Made by a program: the position numbers and the translations under genes. The notes below the pieces were generated by a model that did no database searches, was not told the origin of the DNA, and saw nothing but the letters and a program-made list of their open reading frames with translations. Below are positions 1-11,260 of a DNA stretch of 64,000 bases, one piece after another. Within the stretch, counting starts at the first letter, position 1. Every line of letters starts with the position of its first letter. The stretch covers positions 1-64,000 of the forward strand of contig JABCPU010000205.1 of NCBI GenBank assembly GCA_016800925.1. The letters run 5' to 3'. This stretch comes from Suillus spraguei (lineage: Eukaryota > Basidiomycota > Agaricomycetes > Boletales > Suillaceae).

Positions 1-68
1 CTGCACAGCATTGTACATAGGGGACTTCCCTGTATAGTAGTACATAAGTGTTTTGCTGATGAAGAGCG

Positions 69-284
69 TTGTCCGCATTAGGAGACAAGCGCTTAATTGA
101 GATATTCTACAAAAATATTTGCAGGGATGGCACAATGGATCCTGCACGAGCGCTACACAGAGCGGTCCAGTCATTGGCTAATGACGAAGGCATGCCCTTG
201 GACCAGCGTAGTACTCATGCATATTGGCATATGATCGATTTCGTGCGTCCTCCTCTGTTGATCAAAGTGTTCCTGACCCTCTAA
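69..284 (+). pseudogene. possible CHAT-domain protein C-terminal fragment
   Basis: A 71-codon open frame whose middle (FYKNICRDG, then a DPARALHRAVQSL stretch and MPLDQ) resembles the end of fungal CHAT-domain (caspase-like, TPR-associated) proteins. In that family an FYK...A..LH.AV..LR...VPL..W pattern leads to a WxPFVH motif. Here the final Trp/His motif is not preserved and no upstream part is visible because the window starts. It could be a decayed end of a gene lying to the left, or a chance match. Only the short pattern supports the call. Confidence 0.25.
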
Positions 285-926
285 CCACTTTGCATGTAGC
301 ATCTAGCTATGCAGCTTGCGACAACAGAATTGCAAGATGTTGCAGACTTTAGATGTATACATACGATCTCGACTCTTACCGGCCTGTTGCCTCCGAAGAG
401 CACGAGGCGACCGCTCAGACAGAATGATTTGACAAAGTTCAAATTTGTATCGTCGGTTTGAATACATACGCTAACTGGTATTACGCATCATAGCTGCCAG
501 CAAGACACGATTATGCATATAAACGAAGTGATACTTATACCTCATCCGTGTACGGTTGCAGGTGCCACTTCGAAGTCGCAGGAGCCCTATTATCCATATC
601 GTGCTGGTCCCAGAAGAATGGTTTGGCTTTGGACGGAGGCCCTGGCAACTTGAGATGGGCTCACCGAGCTCGAACGGGAAAGCTATTTGGAGATATTGCT
701 ACGGAGAACCCTTGACCAATGACGAAGGCTACACTAACTTGAACAAGAGCCTTTCAAAATATGGCAGCAATCACAGAACACGGCACCATGGGTATGATAC
801 TCACTCCGACAGCTCATGATTACTGCATGCATGCAGAAACATTAGGATAGTAAGAAGGTGCAATCTTCATCAATTAAAGGCATATTACTAGGAACTTGAA
901 TGTAAAAGTCTTTACTGCCCATTGTC
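285..926. other. no recognisable gene
   Basis: This gap contains only short open frames, the longest an 87-codon plus-strand frame at 556-819 without a recognisable motif. No tRNA, repeat array or mobile-element end was seen. It separates the possible CHAT remnant from the 3' end of the alpha/beta hydrolase. Confidence 0.4.
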
Positions 927-1802
927 TTACTCCTCGATATTCCTTAACGCCTCTTCAACAATCACTTCCGGGAATTCATTCTGTATCCAGTGCGATGCAT
1001 TTGGGACAATCACTGCTCTAACGTCTTCAAATTTCGCAATAGTCTCCAGCTTCGAGGAACCATTACTATTAGATCGCGGATCTGCTATCAAAGCCGTCAA
1101 TGAGACAGCGGCAGGCTTGTCGGCGAACAAGTGCGAGAATGACCATGGCGTGTTGCCCTGTGGCAATCCAAACAATCAGTACCGCTTGTTCCAGAACGCT
1201 ACTCGCAAACAAGTACTGACATTCCTGTGATCATTAAAGTTGGTTTGTCTGGCGATTTGGCTCCCAAGCGATCTCCAAATAGCATCTTGTCTCGTCCATA
1301 GAGGATTCAATGACATATGATCTTCTGGGGTGAGTCTGACATCGTGAATACGTCCGGCTGTTAGAACTGCCAACTGCTCTGCAGTCAACTCTACAGATGA
1401 ATCGATGAGGACTACAGAGGTAGGCCTAGTTTTCGGCAGATATTTGAGAAGTGATAATACCACGGATCCGCCCATTGAGTGGCCCATGACTATATCATAC
1501 TCAGCAGCCTGAAGGTAGGGCAAGAGGTCGTCTGCCAATGTCTGGACTCGAAAGTCAGCTCCAGGGGTCCTGAGAGCATGTGCAAGAAGGTTAGGAGCGA
1601 CGACCAAGTATCCTATGATGTTGTCATAACATCAATCGACGCTGTAAACAGATTCGAGTGAAGAAGACCTGCCTTTGGCGGCAAGCATCGATGCAACACG
1701 GTGGAACGTGTGCGAAGACGAATTTAAACCATGTATGAGGAGTGCTCTTTTGCTTGCAGTAGGAGATCCCCACTGACTTGCAGACGGGATAGTGTTGCTC
1801 AT
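927..1802 (-). CDS. alpha/beta hydrolase fold protein
   Basis: A three-exon minus-strand gene. The first exon carries the oxyanion-side motif LLIHGLNSSSHTF, the second the nucleophile elbow GHSMGG (about 1455-1485), and the last an ADP acidic position and the catalytic-His context NASHWIQNEFPEV near the C-terminus. This is the full Ser-Asp/Glu-His layout of the abhydrolase_1 family, about 260 residues. Intron 1 (1613-1672) only keeps the frame (AAK-GYLVVAP) if spliced from a GC donor to an AG acceptor. Intron 2 lies near 1165-1220, its exact ends being less certain. The start is taken at the ATG at 1802, giving MSNTIPSASQWGSP, just before the first beta-strand. The frame runs further upstream (KAWEPPTRVSYYA), so an earlier exon is possible. 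The substrate is unknown; esterase, lipase or thioesterase activity is a family-level guess. Confidence 0.75.
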
Positions 1803-1859
1803 CGCGTAGTATGAAACTCTAGTTGGAGGTTCCCATGCCTTCACGGAGATCTGGGAAGT

Positions 1860-3058
1860 ATCAACTTATATTTGATTGATCAGTGAAGGCCGCCTGGCCA
1901 AGGCCATAAAATGATGTGGCAGGGTATAACGCGGATTTCGAACTAGACGCCTACGTGAACAAAAGCATTCTCCTCCGCAATGACTTGGCAGCATTGGCGC
2001 AGATCACCCCTATATATAGACCACATCCATCAAACCTGGAAATCCCGAGAGTTGGATCGTCGGTGCTCTATTTATCATCCGCGATAAGTCGTCTCCAATG
2101 AAAATACGTGATCGGTGGAAGAATCGAAAGGTTGTTTCCAATTCCGGGGTATTCTGGCAGGCAAGGCGATGTCGACTAAATGCCGGATTGTTGCGTTGTT
2201 GTCGGTAAAAGATAGGCCCGTGGTTTGGGCGCGTGACTCACGCATCTTGCTATCTCGTGCGAATGAGTGCTGGGGTGCACACTGCAAGAGGAAACATTCT
2301 AAAGTTCCTGCTGAATGTAGAGGGAGTAAGGTGGACTCTAAAGATAAGACTTGTTTGAAATGTGCTCGGAAATATGATAAGTAAATGATGACACGTGTAC
2401 TCATGTGAACTCCTCCTAGTTACTACTATCAGTGGCCGTTTGAATTGGTCAATTGTGCATTTCACCTTGAACGATTGAATTTATGTGGATGCTGCACACA
2501 GGAGCCCTCCGCTAGCTTCCTGTGCCGAAAGGCGTGTCGGATGTGCCTCTGCTCTACCTGCAAGCCAGTAATCCATAGTAGTCATCCGATGTGTCCTACA
2601 TGTATGATTAGTAGTAGTAAAATTGGAAAAGCGCATAATTTTAACGTCAGATGGTATCGATAACTTCGATGATCGGTAATTATTGAAGGTGGCTGGGGAA
2701 GGGCTAGGCCCATGTGCCATCATTGATGTTCTTGAGTCTTGACGTCACTTATGGCCAACAACCAACCAACACGCCAAGCCGCCCACCGCTCACTCTACTT
2801 GGCGTAACTCGGTCAGATGAACGCCCAGGCCAGTGCTACTGCGTATTATAAAATGCTTCATCACAACGTGCCGTTTTCTTCATCCTCTACAACTCGATTC
2901 AGACAATCTTTTGGGGTTAACAGTCCTAAAACCCTCCTTGAAGCACACCACCCTCCTCACTCGTCTTGGACTGCAGTTTCCGTGGATAGTTGCCGTACTC
3001 ACCGATGAACGAAACAATGCAAGCGATCGTTCGCCAGAACTCGTCAGAAACGTGACTC
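1860..3058. other. no assignable gene; short Cys-rich frames
   Basis: Plus-strand short frames at 2115-2384 and 2445-2663 are rich in Cys (C-x2-C spacings such as CSTC and CPTC). Overlapping minus-strand frames of similar length are equally open, and no zinc-finger family could be assigned. This is the spacer between the hydrolase 5' end and the DUF6533 gene. Its right part probably holds the promoter and 5' exon(s) of that gene. Confidence 0.3.
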
Positions 3059-3172
3059 ATGCTTTCTTATCGTCATTGTTCGTATTAATACCCATCTTTT
3101 CAGGCGCCAAACTATTGTACGTTCAGCGCATCCTGCTGTTTCAGTGGCTGATATACACATCTTATGATTTAG

Positions 3173-5004
3173 TATGTCGGGTTTGTAGGTTTCACCATAT
3201 TGATTTGGGACCACCTTGTCACCATCGGAGATGAGGTGCGACATCGTCAATTGCACCAGAATTCGGTGAAACTCAACGTTGTACTCAGGTTGAACTTATC
3301 TGGAAAGGGCGCAAGGGGATACGTGAGTGGCATCGCCAATATGGATATGATCTGGTATCTGAACCTGCTTCATAGATGTATACCTGTTTCTACTGGTATG
3401 CATCGTATTTGCAATATCTGCCAGTTAAAACTTCACGTTTATTCCCAGAACCGATATCTTACTCCTCTCGGCTTTATCATCAACCTGGTTGGTGAGTACA
3501 TTACTTTTGGCTTACAATTTCATCCGTGACCTCTACCAGCATACAACCTCCCTTCATGGAGCCACAAAGTGAGTTTTGATGTTTTATACTCCCTCCTGGT
3601 GATGAATCTTACAAAATTGACTGCAGAGGTCAGCATTGCGCTACACCATTTGGCTCAGCTGACATTTTCCAAGTTGCCAGCATTTTGTCCGCTACGAAGG
3701 GGCCCTGACAGCTATAGGAATTGAGATAGTTGGGATAATGATGCTGTTGCGGTGAGATTTGTTCCCCTCTCAGAAAGCATCTACTGATGACGGAGCACAC
3801 AGGGTAGTTGCAATGTATAAATATCAACGGGCTATCATTTTACTGGCGGTACTCTTACTGCTGGCTTGGACTGGAGTAACTGCATGGCTATTGAGTCGTG
3901 CTGGACGTATGTTTTCACCTTCGTCGCGTCATGCATAAGTTGATGACAAGGCCCCCAGCCGTTAATCATCCGGACGGGGTTCACTGTGAGGTACTCATTT
4001 TTCGCACACGACAACCTTACTTACGTTTTCACAGCTTGCTCTATGGTGTTCAATTCGTATGTCCTGACTCCTTACATACGACTGATATGCATATGTGAGT
4101 TCTGAACACTTTCCAGCGGCAATATTGCTTCGGCGTCAGCTTGGTTACCTCTCCTCTACGACACGTATGTCTTTGGGTTGACGTTGAACCGCACTCTTCC
4201 TGCTATCCGCAACAAGGAAGCGGGTCGCGTTATTCGTACTCTCTTAGCAGACGGGTTACTGTACTACAGGTACGCGAGTCAGGTTTTCTGGGTAGCAGAG
4301 CTCACCAGGCATACAGTGTCATCTGCAGCGTAAATCTGGTCCTGACAATCATGATCATTAAAGCTCCAGAGGGGGTTCAAAATATCGCCGCACAGTACGT
4401 ATATCTTCATGTTTGCTTAGATCTTGTTTGCTTACAATATACTGTGCAGGCTCGAACTTCTGTGAGTCTTTGTTGTAAACCACGAATAACAGTGATCACC
4501 TAACATCATTCCGTTACAGCCTTACGGTGAGCATGAATTGAAGTGTGTATTTGACATAATCTGACCATTTGCGGTCAACAGGTCACGATGATGTCAAGGA
4601 TCACTCTGAACATCAAGAAGCAAGCATACTATAAACCTAGTCCCCTTCACTTGCAAGTAGACAATATCATGATGTCTACACGTAATCAAACCATATCAAC
4701 ACACTCAGGAGGAGTCGTTCTCGACCGATTACGATCACGCTCTGTCTCCTCCGCAGCGCGCGTTGAGTCGAGCAGCCGTGCGCGATCTGGCTCGACAAGT
4801 CCTCTAACCCCGCCTGTGCGAGCCATCAATTTTGCAGAGAATCCACCATTCTCCACTATTCGAGGGCCTCGCTTGAGCACAATATATTCCGCTGCCGAAA
4901 GCTCAGCTACCCAAGGTCCTGTGTATGGCGGTCCAGGTTTCGAGCATGCCGACTGGCGTCCAGCCTCAAATTACGACGAATGGAATACTGCTGATATTGC
5001 ATGA
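3173..5004 (+). CDS. DUF6533-domain multi-pass membrane protein
   Basis: An intron-rich gene of a family that is greatly expanded in Agaricomycetes; its function is unknown. Joining exons across introns of about 50 bp gives, in order: GFTILIWDHLVTIGDE, then VELIWKGRKG, a LFLLNRYLTPLGFIINLV segment, HFVRYEGALTAIGIEIVGIMMLLR, a hydrophobic helix (RAIILLAVLLLLAW), and WLPLLYDTYVFGLTLNRTL. The tail is a soluble Ser/Arg-rich region from about 4690 to the stop at 5002-5004. The (D/Y)HLVT(I/L)xDEVxxIW and LNRYL motifs are the DUF6533 signature, and the LYD..VFGLTL..T segment lies where family members carry the last membrane helix. The N-terminal exon lies upstream of 3173, perhaps ending in APNYC near 3119, and its start codon is not resolved. 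Several introns are inferred only from frame and GT/AG signals. Confidence 0.75.
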
Positions 5005-5206
5005 TCTAAATCATATTACTTATTTACCCTAGTCCGTCACTATATGATAGTTGTATGTATTATTTTAGGATGCTAATGATATACCGACCTCAGTATTTGT
5101 ATGGTTTTGCGAATATAACAGTGTGGATTATAATAAGAGGTACAGATACACAGCCGACGCATCATGCTTGAGCCAGATGTCGACATCGCGATCATGAGCA
5201 ATACTA

Positions 5207-5294
5207 TGACGCTCCAAAAGGAACTTTAATAAATTGCGCGATACGGCATCAAGTGCGCGATACACAACATCGAGTGCGTGATACGGCATTCCAA
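5207..5294 (+). repeat. left terminal inverted repeat with subterminal GCGCGATAC units
   Basis: This is the left arm of the inverted-repeat element. The outer 39 bp match the right arm exactly in reverse complement. The inner part contains three GCGCGATAC/GCGTGATAC units, two of them followed by GGCAT instead of ACAACAT, so the arms have begun to diverge. Confidence 0.75.
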
Positions 5295-6122
5295 CAGGCG
5301 ACCAAGCTCAAATGATTTTTAAGGCCTGGCCAGTAGTAGTAATGGTGCATTATTATCAAGAAAGTGCACCATAGTGAGGGTATAGGCCATAAATGCTCCG
5401 TAGTATGTTACTAGAAAAGATACTAAATAGAAGAGTGCACGCGAGATTAGACAGTAATATTCACGTCACCAATAAAACAATCTTCAGACGAGGGATCAAT
5501 ACAAGGGGGGCAGATAGGGCTATCAGGGTCGCGGACACTACGCAAGATGATATCAGATGGTTGAGGCGCTACAAAGTCAAGCGGCTGGCAACACGACGAT
5601 GTTAAACGCTGGGAGAATAAAAGATGCGTCGAAAGTATATCGATAGTGGCGAAGTGCGACCCAGCCTTAGAAAAAGAGCCAGTCGATGACTCGAGGTGTA
5701 TTTTGCGAGGTCTGTGGCACCAGAGACAGTCATTGAATGACGTTTTGGGAGCTTGTTAATATCTGCATTAAAACTTTATGTAAGAAACTAAATTCCAGAC
5801 GAGAGAGAAAAGTTGCAGTGAAAGATGAATTACATAGAATGAGAGACGGGGAACGAGTGCACTGTGCAGTGGGTGAGTTACCTAATATAGTAACTCCGCT
5901 AGCGTAGTGGTATCGGAGTCAAACGATTGACCGGTTGATTTCCAGCATGGACTCCTAGTCTGATGGCCGATATCATGCAGATGGACGCCTGATGTTCTCA
6001 AAATACCAATATTGCCATAATTCAACTACTGGAGCTGGAGCTTAGCGACATTTACGTTTGCAAAGATGACATGTCTATGCTGTTTGCCGGCAACGTTACT
6101 CACTCGAACCAATACAACTTCT

Positions 6123-6450
6123 CTCGCTCGCACTGACGTATAATGTCAAATAATTCTTGCCGCATGCTTTTGAGCAACTCATTTCAGCTCGCATCAACAA
6201 TATCTCTGACGAGGAATGTCACGCTATTAGGTCTGTTGTGTGAAACACTATACTCAAAGTCGAGGAACGTCTCGATGTGCACCATCGGCCCATTGCATAG
6301 AAAGTCCCACCTATGGTGCATGCAGGAACTTGTACAAAGCAAAAGAAATGTGAGGAGGACCGGAAACAGCTGTGGTGGAATGGAATGGATAGATTTTTGC
6401 TGAATGGACGAATTCTTCAACCTTGTAAGGAGGCTGCCCAACGCTTGAAA
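6123..6450 (+). pseudogene. decayed coding stretch inside the TIR element
   Basis: In one plus-strand frame the region reads as a plausible protein (ISARINNISDEECHAIR, later HAGTCTKQKKCEEDRKQLWW and GRILQPCKEAAQRLK) but is interrupted by at least two in-frame stops. The Cys/Trp-rich pattern looks biological rather than random. I could not place it in a transposase or host family with confidence. It is either captured host sequence or the remains of the element's own gene. Confidence 0.35.
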
Positions 6451-6469
6451 TAGCTAGTAGCTGGTGTAT

Positions 6470-6567
6470 CGCGCACTTTGAGGTTGTGTATCGCGCACTC
6501 GATGTTGTGTATCGCGCACTCAATGTTGTGTATCGCGCAATTTATTAAAGTTCCTTTTGGAGCGTCA
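6470..6567 (-). repeat. right terminal inverted repeat with four GCGCGATAC units
   Basis: This is the right arm, read on the minus strand. It starts TGACGCTCC, is identical to the left arm for 39 bp, and then carries four GTGCGCGATACACAAC-type units. Such regularly spaced subterminal repeats usually bind the transposase. Confidence 0.75.
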
Positions 6568-6663
6568 TACGATACAACCAACAAACGATGAGAAGCGGGC
6601 GATGTATAGTCAAAGTATGACACAGGGAACCTGTAGTAATGAAAGCACGACTTAGAGCGAGGA

Positions 6664-7124
6664 GGAAGCTTGCCTTTGAAGGAGCATGTCTACGTCGGCT
6701 TCAGCTCGAGGCACGCGAGGAGTTGGATAGCTTACTATGGTGAATGTGCTGGCCAGGATAGAGCACAACCTGCGTGTATCCTCAGACTGGCGAAAGCGTA
6801 TCACGTGAAACACATCCTCAACGAAGCCAAATGCTTCAAGTCGCTGTTCAAATTCATCGCTAGCACAGGTAAATTCAAGTCAGTCTTTGGAGACGTATCA
6901 CTTCCCAAAGAAAAGAACAAGAGAAGCGGGTAGACGATTCATCCAACACCCCACCTCCTATCCTTTCACCTTAAGCTGCTGTCAATGTCCGCGCTTTGGC
7001 CAGGATATTGTACAAGATCCATCATTCACATGGAACGTGCATAAGTAGACATAATAGTTACCGCGTGTATTTGTCTAACATAGGGCTACGCCCCATGGAC
7101 GATAAACAAGTATTCAAAAAAAAA
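6664..7124 (+). mobile_element. 5'-truncated, decayed LINE copy
   Basis: The encoded residues at 6785-6930 (HVKHILNEAKCFKSLFKFIA, then GDVSLPKEKNK) match the C-terminus of the full-length element at 32874-39127 (HVKHILNDAECLKSLFTFIA, GDVSPPKDKN). The 3' UTR matches too: the ACCTTAAGCTG, GTCCGCG and ATAGGGCT(A/C)CGCCCC landmarks and the final GGATTC/GTATTC before an A9 tail at 7116-7124. Homology fades upstream of about 6664. This is the classic 5'-truncated product of target-primed reverse transcription. It begins about 100 bp after the TIR element ends. No clear target-site duplication was recognised. Confidence 0.8.
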
Positions 7125-7129
7125 CCACA

Positions 7130-8130
7130 ACCTGCTCCTAACGGTTTCGAACGCTTCTCCGGATTGTAGAAACTTTCGATGATTATCAAGATCTGGGCGT
7201 CCAAGTGCAAAAAAAACAGAGTACCCTCATAAGAGGGACGTGCGACGAAGGGCTTCTGGGAGAGGCCAACAACTTGAAGTGCTCTTGGATCAGCAATCAC
7301 GTATACTTGACTTGAAAGGAAAGGTTTAGTAGTTGAGTTATACAGCCATTCCTAAGTTGTGAGAGTGCACCTCGGTGGAAGCTATGAAAGAGTGAAGATA
7401 GACCGATGCCCTGAGAATAAGGAGATCAAATCGATTATAAAGGAATGGTTAATGAGGTCATGCTATGAGTGCGAGATTCTGTCCATTCGGAGCAGTTCGC
7501 CAATGCAATCTACGAAAGCCATGAATTTCGAATTACCCATGCTGCGAATTGCAGCGTTGAGTTCAATATCCGCACGTTTGGCTGTAGTGTCGATGACTTT
7601 ACTGATGCTGTGAGAGTGTTCGTCCTAGACATTTCTGCTTCGAAAGAGATCTGTGTGAGGTGAATGAAGGTGAATGGAGCTATGTAAATTGATGTTTGCT
7701 TCGGCTACCGAGACGCCGAACATATGATGTGCCGACTCAATACGCTGCTTCCTATATAGATAGACGAATGAACAAAAGTACGAAGACGAAAAGTCACCCA
7801 CACCGTTGGCAAAGAGATGGTATGCGCAGATTTGCCTTCATCATCGATGACAGGACCGATGGTTTTCCGTGCATCCAATAGATGAATGTCGTCAAACACA
7901 TGGACACGAATATCTCCAAATCCTCGAGTGGCAATGAATCCATCATATCGCCAAACGTCCTTTTTGTCAATCTGATACCTGCTTTTCAGTGGAGCGCGAT
8001 ATGTCATGGCAAACAACACAACACATATACCTGATATAATCCAACTGTGAACTACATTTCGACGAAATTCCAGCGAACTGACATGGAAGCCAAGCCCAGC
8101 GTTCAGAAAAGTGCCATCGAGCCTGACCAC
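7130..8130 (-). CDS. hypothetical minus-strand gene, unrecognised, possibly decaying
   Basis: Three minus-strand blocks have protein-like composition and fit splicing. The first, at 7810-8130, has a hydrophobic segment (SWIISGICVVLFAMTY, possibly intronic) followed by RYQIDKKDVWRYDGFIATRG and a DDIHLLDARKTIGPVIDDEG stretch. The second, about 7470-7620, includes KVIDTTAKRADIELNAAI and FVDCIGELLRMDR. The third, 7130-7290, includes DPRALQVVGLSQKPFVA and ESFYNPEKRSKP. No ATG is evident at the 5' end. The 3' end runs into the tail of the truncated LINE, which may have disrupted it. I do not recognise the family. Confidence 0.3.
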
Positions 8131-8959
8131 CTCCTTAGTGCCTGCCCGCAGGCACCCATCTCCTGAGACAAGGATCTATTAGCTGGACCAGAGGTAGGCT
8201 AGTAGAGCGGAGGGGTGCAGCGGTTTCGAGTCTACGAAAGCTCTGGTCAGGGGGCTGCCGCTATCCCTACCGCTCGTACCTCTCGTACCGTTTATAATTG
8301 CTACTACTGAGCCTATGTGAATAATGGGAGCAAATAGTCTATGCGACACTGCAACTGCAACCACTAGCTCAGGCTAGGCCAGCCATACGGATCAGTACTC
8401 ATGGCCCACTGTAAGGGACAGAGTTTTATCGCAAGGTCAGCTTTTATCCGACTACGAGGCCCGCACGCTATGAGGTCTCCTAGTGAAATTTGTTGAGTAA
8501 CACCGGATCCATGCGAGTAGACAATGCTGGACCAACTCCCACAAGAGGATGAGTCAACTTGTCGTCTCCAAATGTGAACGTTTATTATCCTAATCGGACG
8601 GCTTGATTAGCTCAGCTCCGGTATACGTATGTTGCACTTCGGTTATTCCAGATTCTCTCGTCACCGGGATTCAAGTTTTCATTATCATCCATCACATTGA
8701 TCGTGGCTACTACGATATAGTGCTGGTACATCAAGAGCAGAACTATACAACCATGGCTGTGGATAGTTCATGGTTTCAAGGGGTTGGACCCTCTACGAAC
8801 AGAGCCCGCAGTTGATCACTGTCGCGGGAAAAGGCTGTAACTTGTGGGTAGCCACGACTCCGACGTCGACTTCAGGTTTCTCAATCAATTTCTTTGCGTG
8901 TCCAGGCAGTAACGCGCAGTTATCCCCAACAAAATTAAATATAAACCGGATTAAGAATT
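8131..8959. other. no recognisable gene
   Basis: Short frames exist on both strands (for example plus strand 8603-8815) but none shows a domain or a convincing splice continuation. No repeat structure was seen. Confidence 0.35.
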
Positions 8960-9720
8960 TCACAATTCCTTCACAATCGACGATGATTGTAAGGAAATGC
9001 CAACTCCTTCCAGTCTTCCACTGTTCAACTCCAGCTGCTTGCGATGGGTGAACTCTCGGGTATACTGGTTCCTGAACGGTTGGATCTCTACATGAGACTT
9101 TTCTTTTTCCAATGGAGATGGTCGGTCCATAATTTCTGATGCGGTTGTTTGTGCATCCTGAAAGTTTTTTATGCAGCTCCGGACGGAATAATCTTGTCTA
9201 CTCTTTCTCATGGGTCGCATCTATCCTAGTGATCTCTGGCAGATAGTTGTAGTTGTTACGCGTGTCATGGAAGCCTAAAACGAGGAATTCTTATGGCCTT
9301 TTCTTGGGAACGTAGGATCGTAGAGCAAATCTTAATGGAGAAAAGGGATTGAGGACATATGAAAGTGTCTCTGCAGCAAGGCTATGGAACACAGTGCATT
9401 GCTGATTCATGCGTGAGATTCTTTGACTTTGGCAAGCGAATGAGCGGTCTGACGCTTTGTTGCTTAGCAATGCCTCATTGCATTTCCAGTCAGTCATGAC
9501 GTTAAGTCTTTCTTAGTAACCTTGACGCACCTGTGGCCTGTCCAACGATTGTGCAAAAGAAGTGTAAAATCTGGTTAACATGAGACAATACCAACCTTAT
9601 ACGAGCTAATAAATTAATGATGACCTACCAGGCCGCCACCGAGTGGTTCTGCTCCTTGGGCCGTTGGTTGGTCTGCTCGTTGGCATCAAGAAAAACGAAC
9701 ATCTGCCATGGTGAATGTAA
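8960..9720 (-). CDS. possible minus-strand gene, unrecognised
   Basis: Three minus-strand frames could be exons. The first (from about 9700) contains MFVFLDANEQTNQRPKEQ followed by a GTAGGT donor near 9640. The second, 9291-9497, includes VFHSLAAETLSYVLNPF. The third, 8960-9220, includes DAQTTASEIMDRPSPLEK. Composition is protein-like and stops are few, but the joins are not certain and no family is recognised. A decayed gene or chance frames remain possible. Confidence 0.2.
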
Positions 9721-9829
9721 GTAATTCGCTTGGCTGCTCTCACTTTCTTTTATGAATTTCATTGACTCTCTATAGTACAAGGGTGACCACTGAAGCCTTT
9801 GTTCAGGCATGCAAGGTAGAGTCGATCAA

Positions 9830-11260
9830 TCAGGTGGCATTGATGATAGCGTACTATAATGTTGAGCATCGCCATATTCATCATCGCGACTATCAACTGG
9901 AGCTACCTCTTACGGGCAAAGTAGTGTCGCGCCTAAGCTGAGTTAGAATTTTACGCGCTAATAATCACTGTCCGTTCTGACCACCTTGACAGCATGCTTG
10001 GCACGACCTGATTGTGTCATCTTCAAGAGCTGATGATATTGCAGCTTTACCACCATCTCTGGCTCCCTCACATCCCTGCTACCAAAGGAAGCGGCTCGAG
10101 GTCATGGGTGACTGCACAAGTCTGACGCTAGCTGGGATATTTTTGGTAGCGTCACTTGTATCATCTCACGCTGCCCTCGTATCAAAATATGATGAACATG
10201 ACTCTGATTGACACACGTCAGGGAAGTGGTCTTCGATGTCCGGGATGGTAGCAGGATGGGCTCATGATGAATAGTAGATCCGAGCGACTGTTTTTTATGG
10301 GTGAGATAAGCCCAAACGTCCTAACTCAGGTAAATGAAAGGTTTAAGTTACGTTGGGTACATACATTGTATTCCACTGATCACGCGCACGTAACTCGCTT
10401 GTGTCATGTTTCAAATGTTAAAACTTTTGTGATGACATACGTGATCATACTGATAGTATAGCCTTGCTTCATGTCGAACATACCCAGATCTGATATTCAA
10501 ATTTACTCGCCGTAACGTTTATACTAGTTCTTCCAACTTGTTCAAGGCATGAAGACCACTCAAAGAAAGATTTAAAAGTCTCGTCTCGGATTCAAGTACC
10601 ACTGCTTTAATATCCTGGTTACCAATCTGACGCACGTTCATTGTATCGACATCATCCTGTAGTTTTTCAGCTCTAGCAAGGTGCGGAAAATAAATCTGGG
10701 CGCCACGGAGCGAGGTAAAAGTCGGCAGGGTCGAACCCTAGTTCATAATTGTCAAGGAATTTGCGATGAACGGAAGAACCTTCACAATTCAAAAACAATA
10801 TCCTCGGCATATCAACCCTGTGCCCTGTGCTGACCATTGTTTTTTTCATTTCATGAGTGGGAAATATGCATGTACAAGGGGCGGCCCATCAGCAAATGTG
10901 ACTTGGTTCAAAAGCGCTCACAAGATGCACATGTGCATATGCTTAGTTAGCTCAGGTCAAGTGTTCGTAACGTCCGTTTTTGGTTAAGTTAGTACAATCA
11001 CAGTGACCACTGCAGATGCTATCAATGCATTGCGCTCACACTTGCACTAATTGTATTTTTTGTTTCGTTGCGGCTCAACTGCACCATGTCGTCTATATTA
11101 TTTTAGAGATCAAATCAAGCCCATGTTATCTTCAGAGTGCGCTACCAGTGAAGTCGTAAACGTTCGTAAGTGTCCGTAACACGCGTAAGTTAAGCATTCA
11201 TTTCAGTGGTTTTGCAGATGGCCAGGATTGTTACATCACATATAACTTACGGCATAACCT
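9830..11260. other. intergenic, with a degenerate repeat of the kinase gene's 3' end
   Basis: No gene is recognisable. Bases 10770-10837 resemble 11249-11308, the last codons of the downstream CaM-kinase gene and adjacent sequence; both carry AACCTT(C/T)ACAAT(T/C)CAAAAA and TCGGCA(T/C)ATCAA and end at CTGACCA. A second similar pair, GTTCGTAA...GTTAAGTTAG at about 10961 and about 11161, suggests old local duplication. The upstream copy is not an intact coding end. Confidence 0.4.

Larger units (their letters stand above)
5205..6569. mobile_element. degenerate DNA transposon with terminal inverted repeats
   Basis: Bases 5207-5245 and 6529-6567 are perfect inverted copies, beginning TGACGCTCC and ending in GCGCGATA. 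Each is flanked outside by TA, consistent with a TA target duplication as made by Tc1/mariner/pogo transposases. Inside each terminus lies an array of a unit of about 21 bp built on GTGCGCGATAC plus ACAACATCGA, about three units on the left (to 5294) and four on the right (from about 6470). The interior of about 1.2 kb has no intact transposase. A plus-strand stretch at 6123-6450 reads like broken coding sequence with several stops. The element is therefore non-autonomous or dead. The superfamily is inferred from the TA only. Confidence 0.7.

Noticed and set aside
5890..5960. tRNA-like segment with an A-box resemblance (TAGCGTAGTGGT) and GGTTGATTTCC
   Set aside because: The anticodon arm does not form a 5-bp stem with a 7-nt loop, the T-arm stem does not pair, and no acceptor stem closes the structure.
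10715..10750. B-box-like GGTTCGACCC on the minus strand
   Set aside because: No A-box at the right distance and no cloverleaf could be drawn; a chance match.
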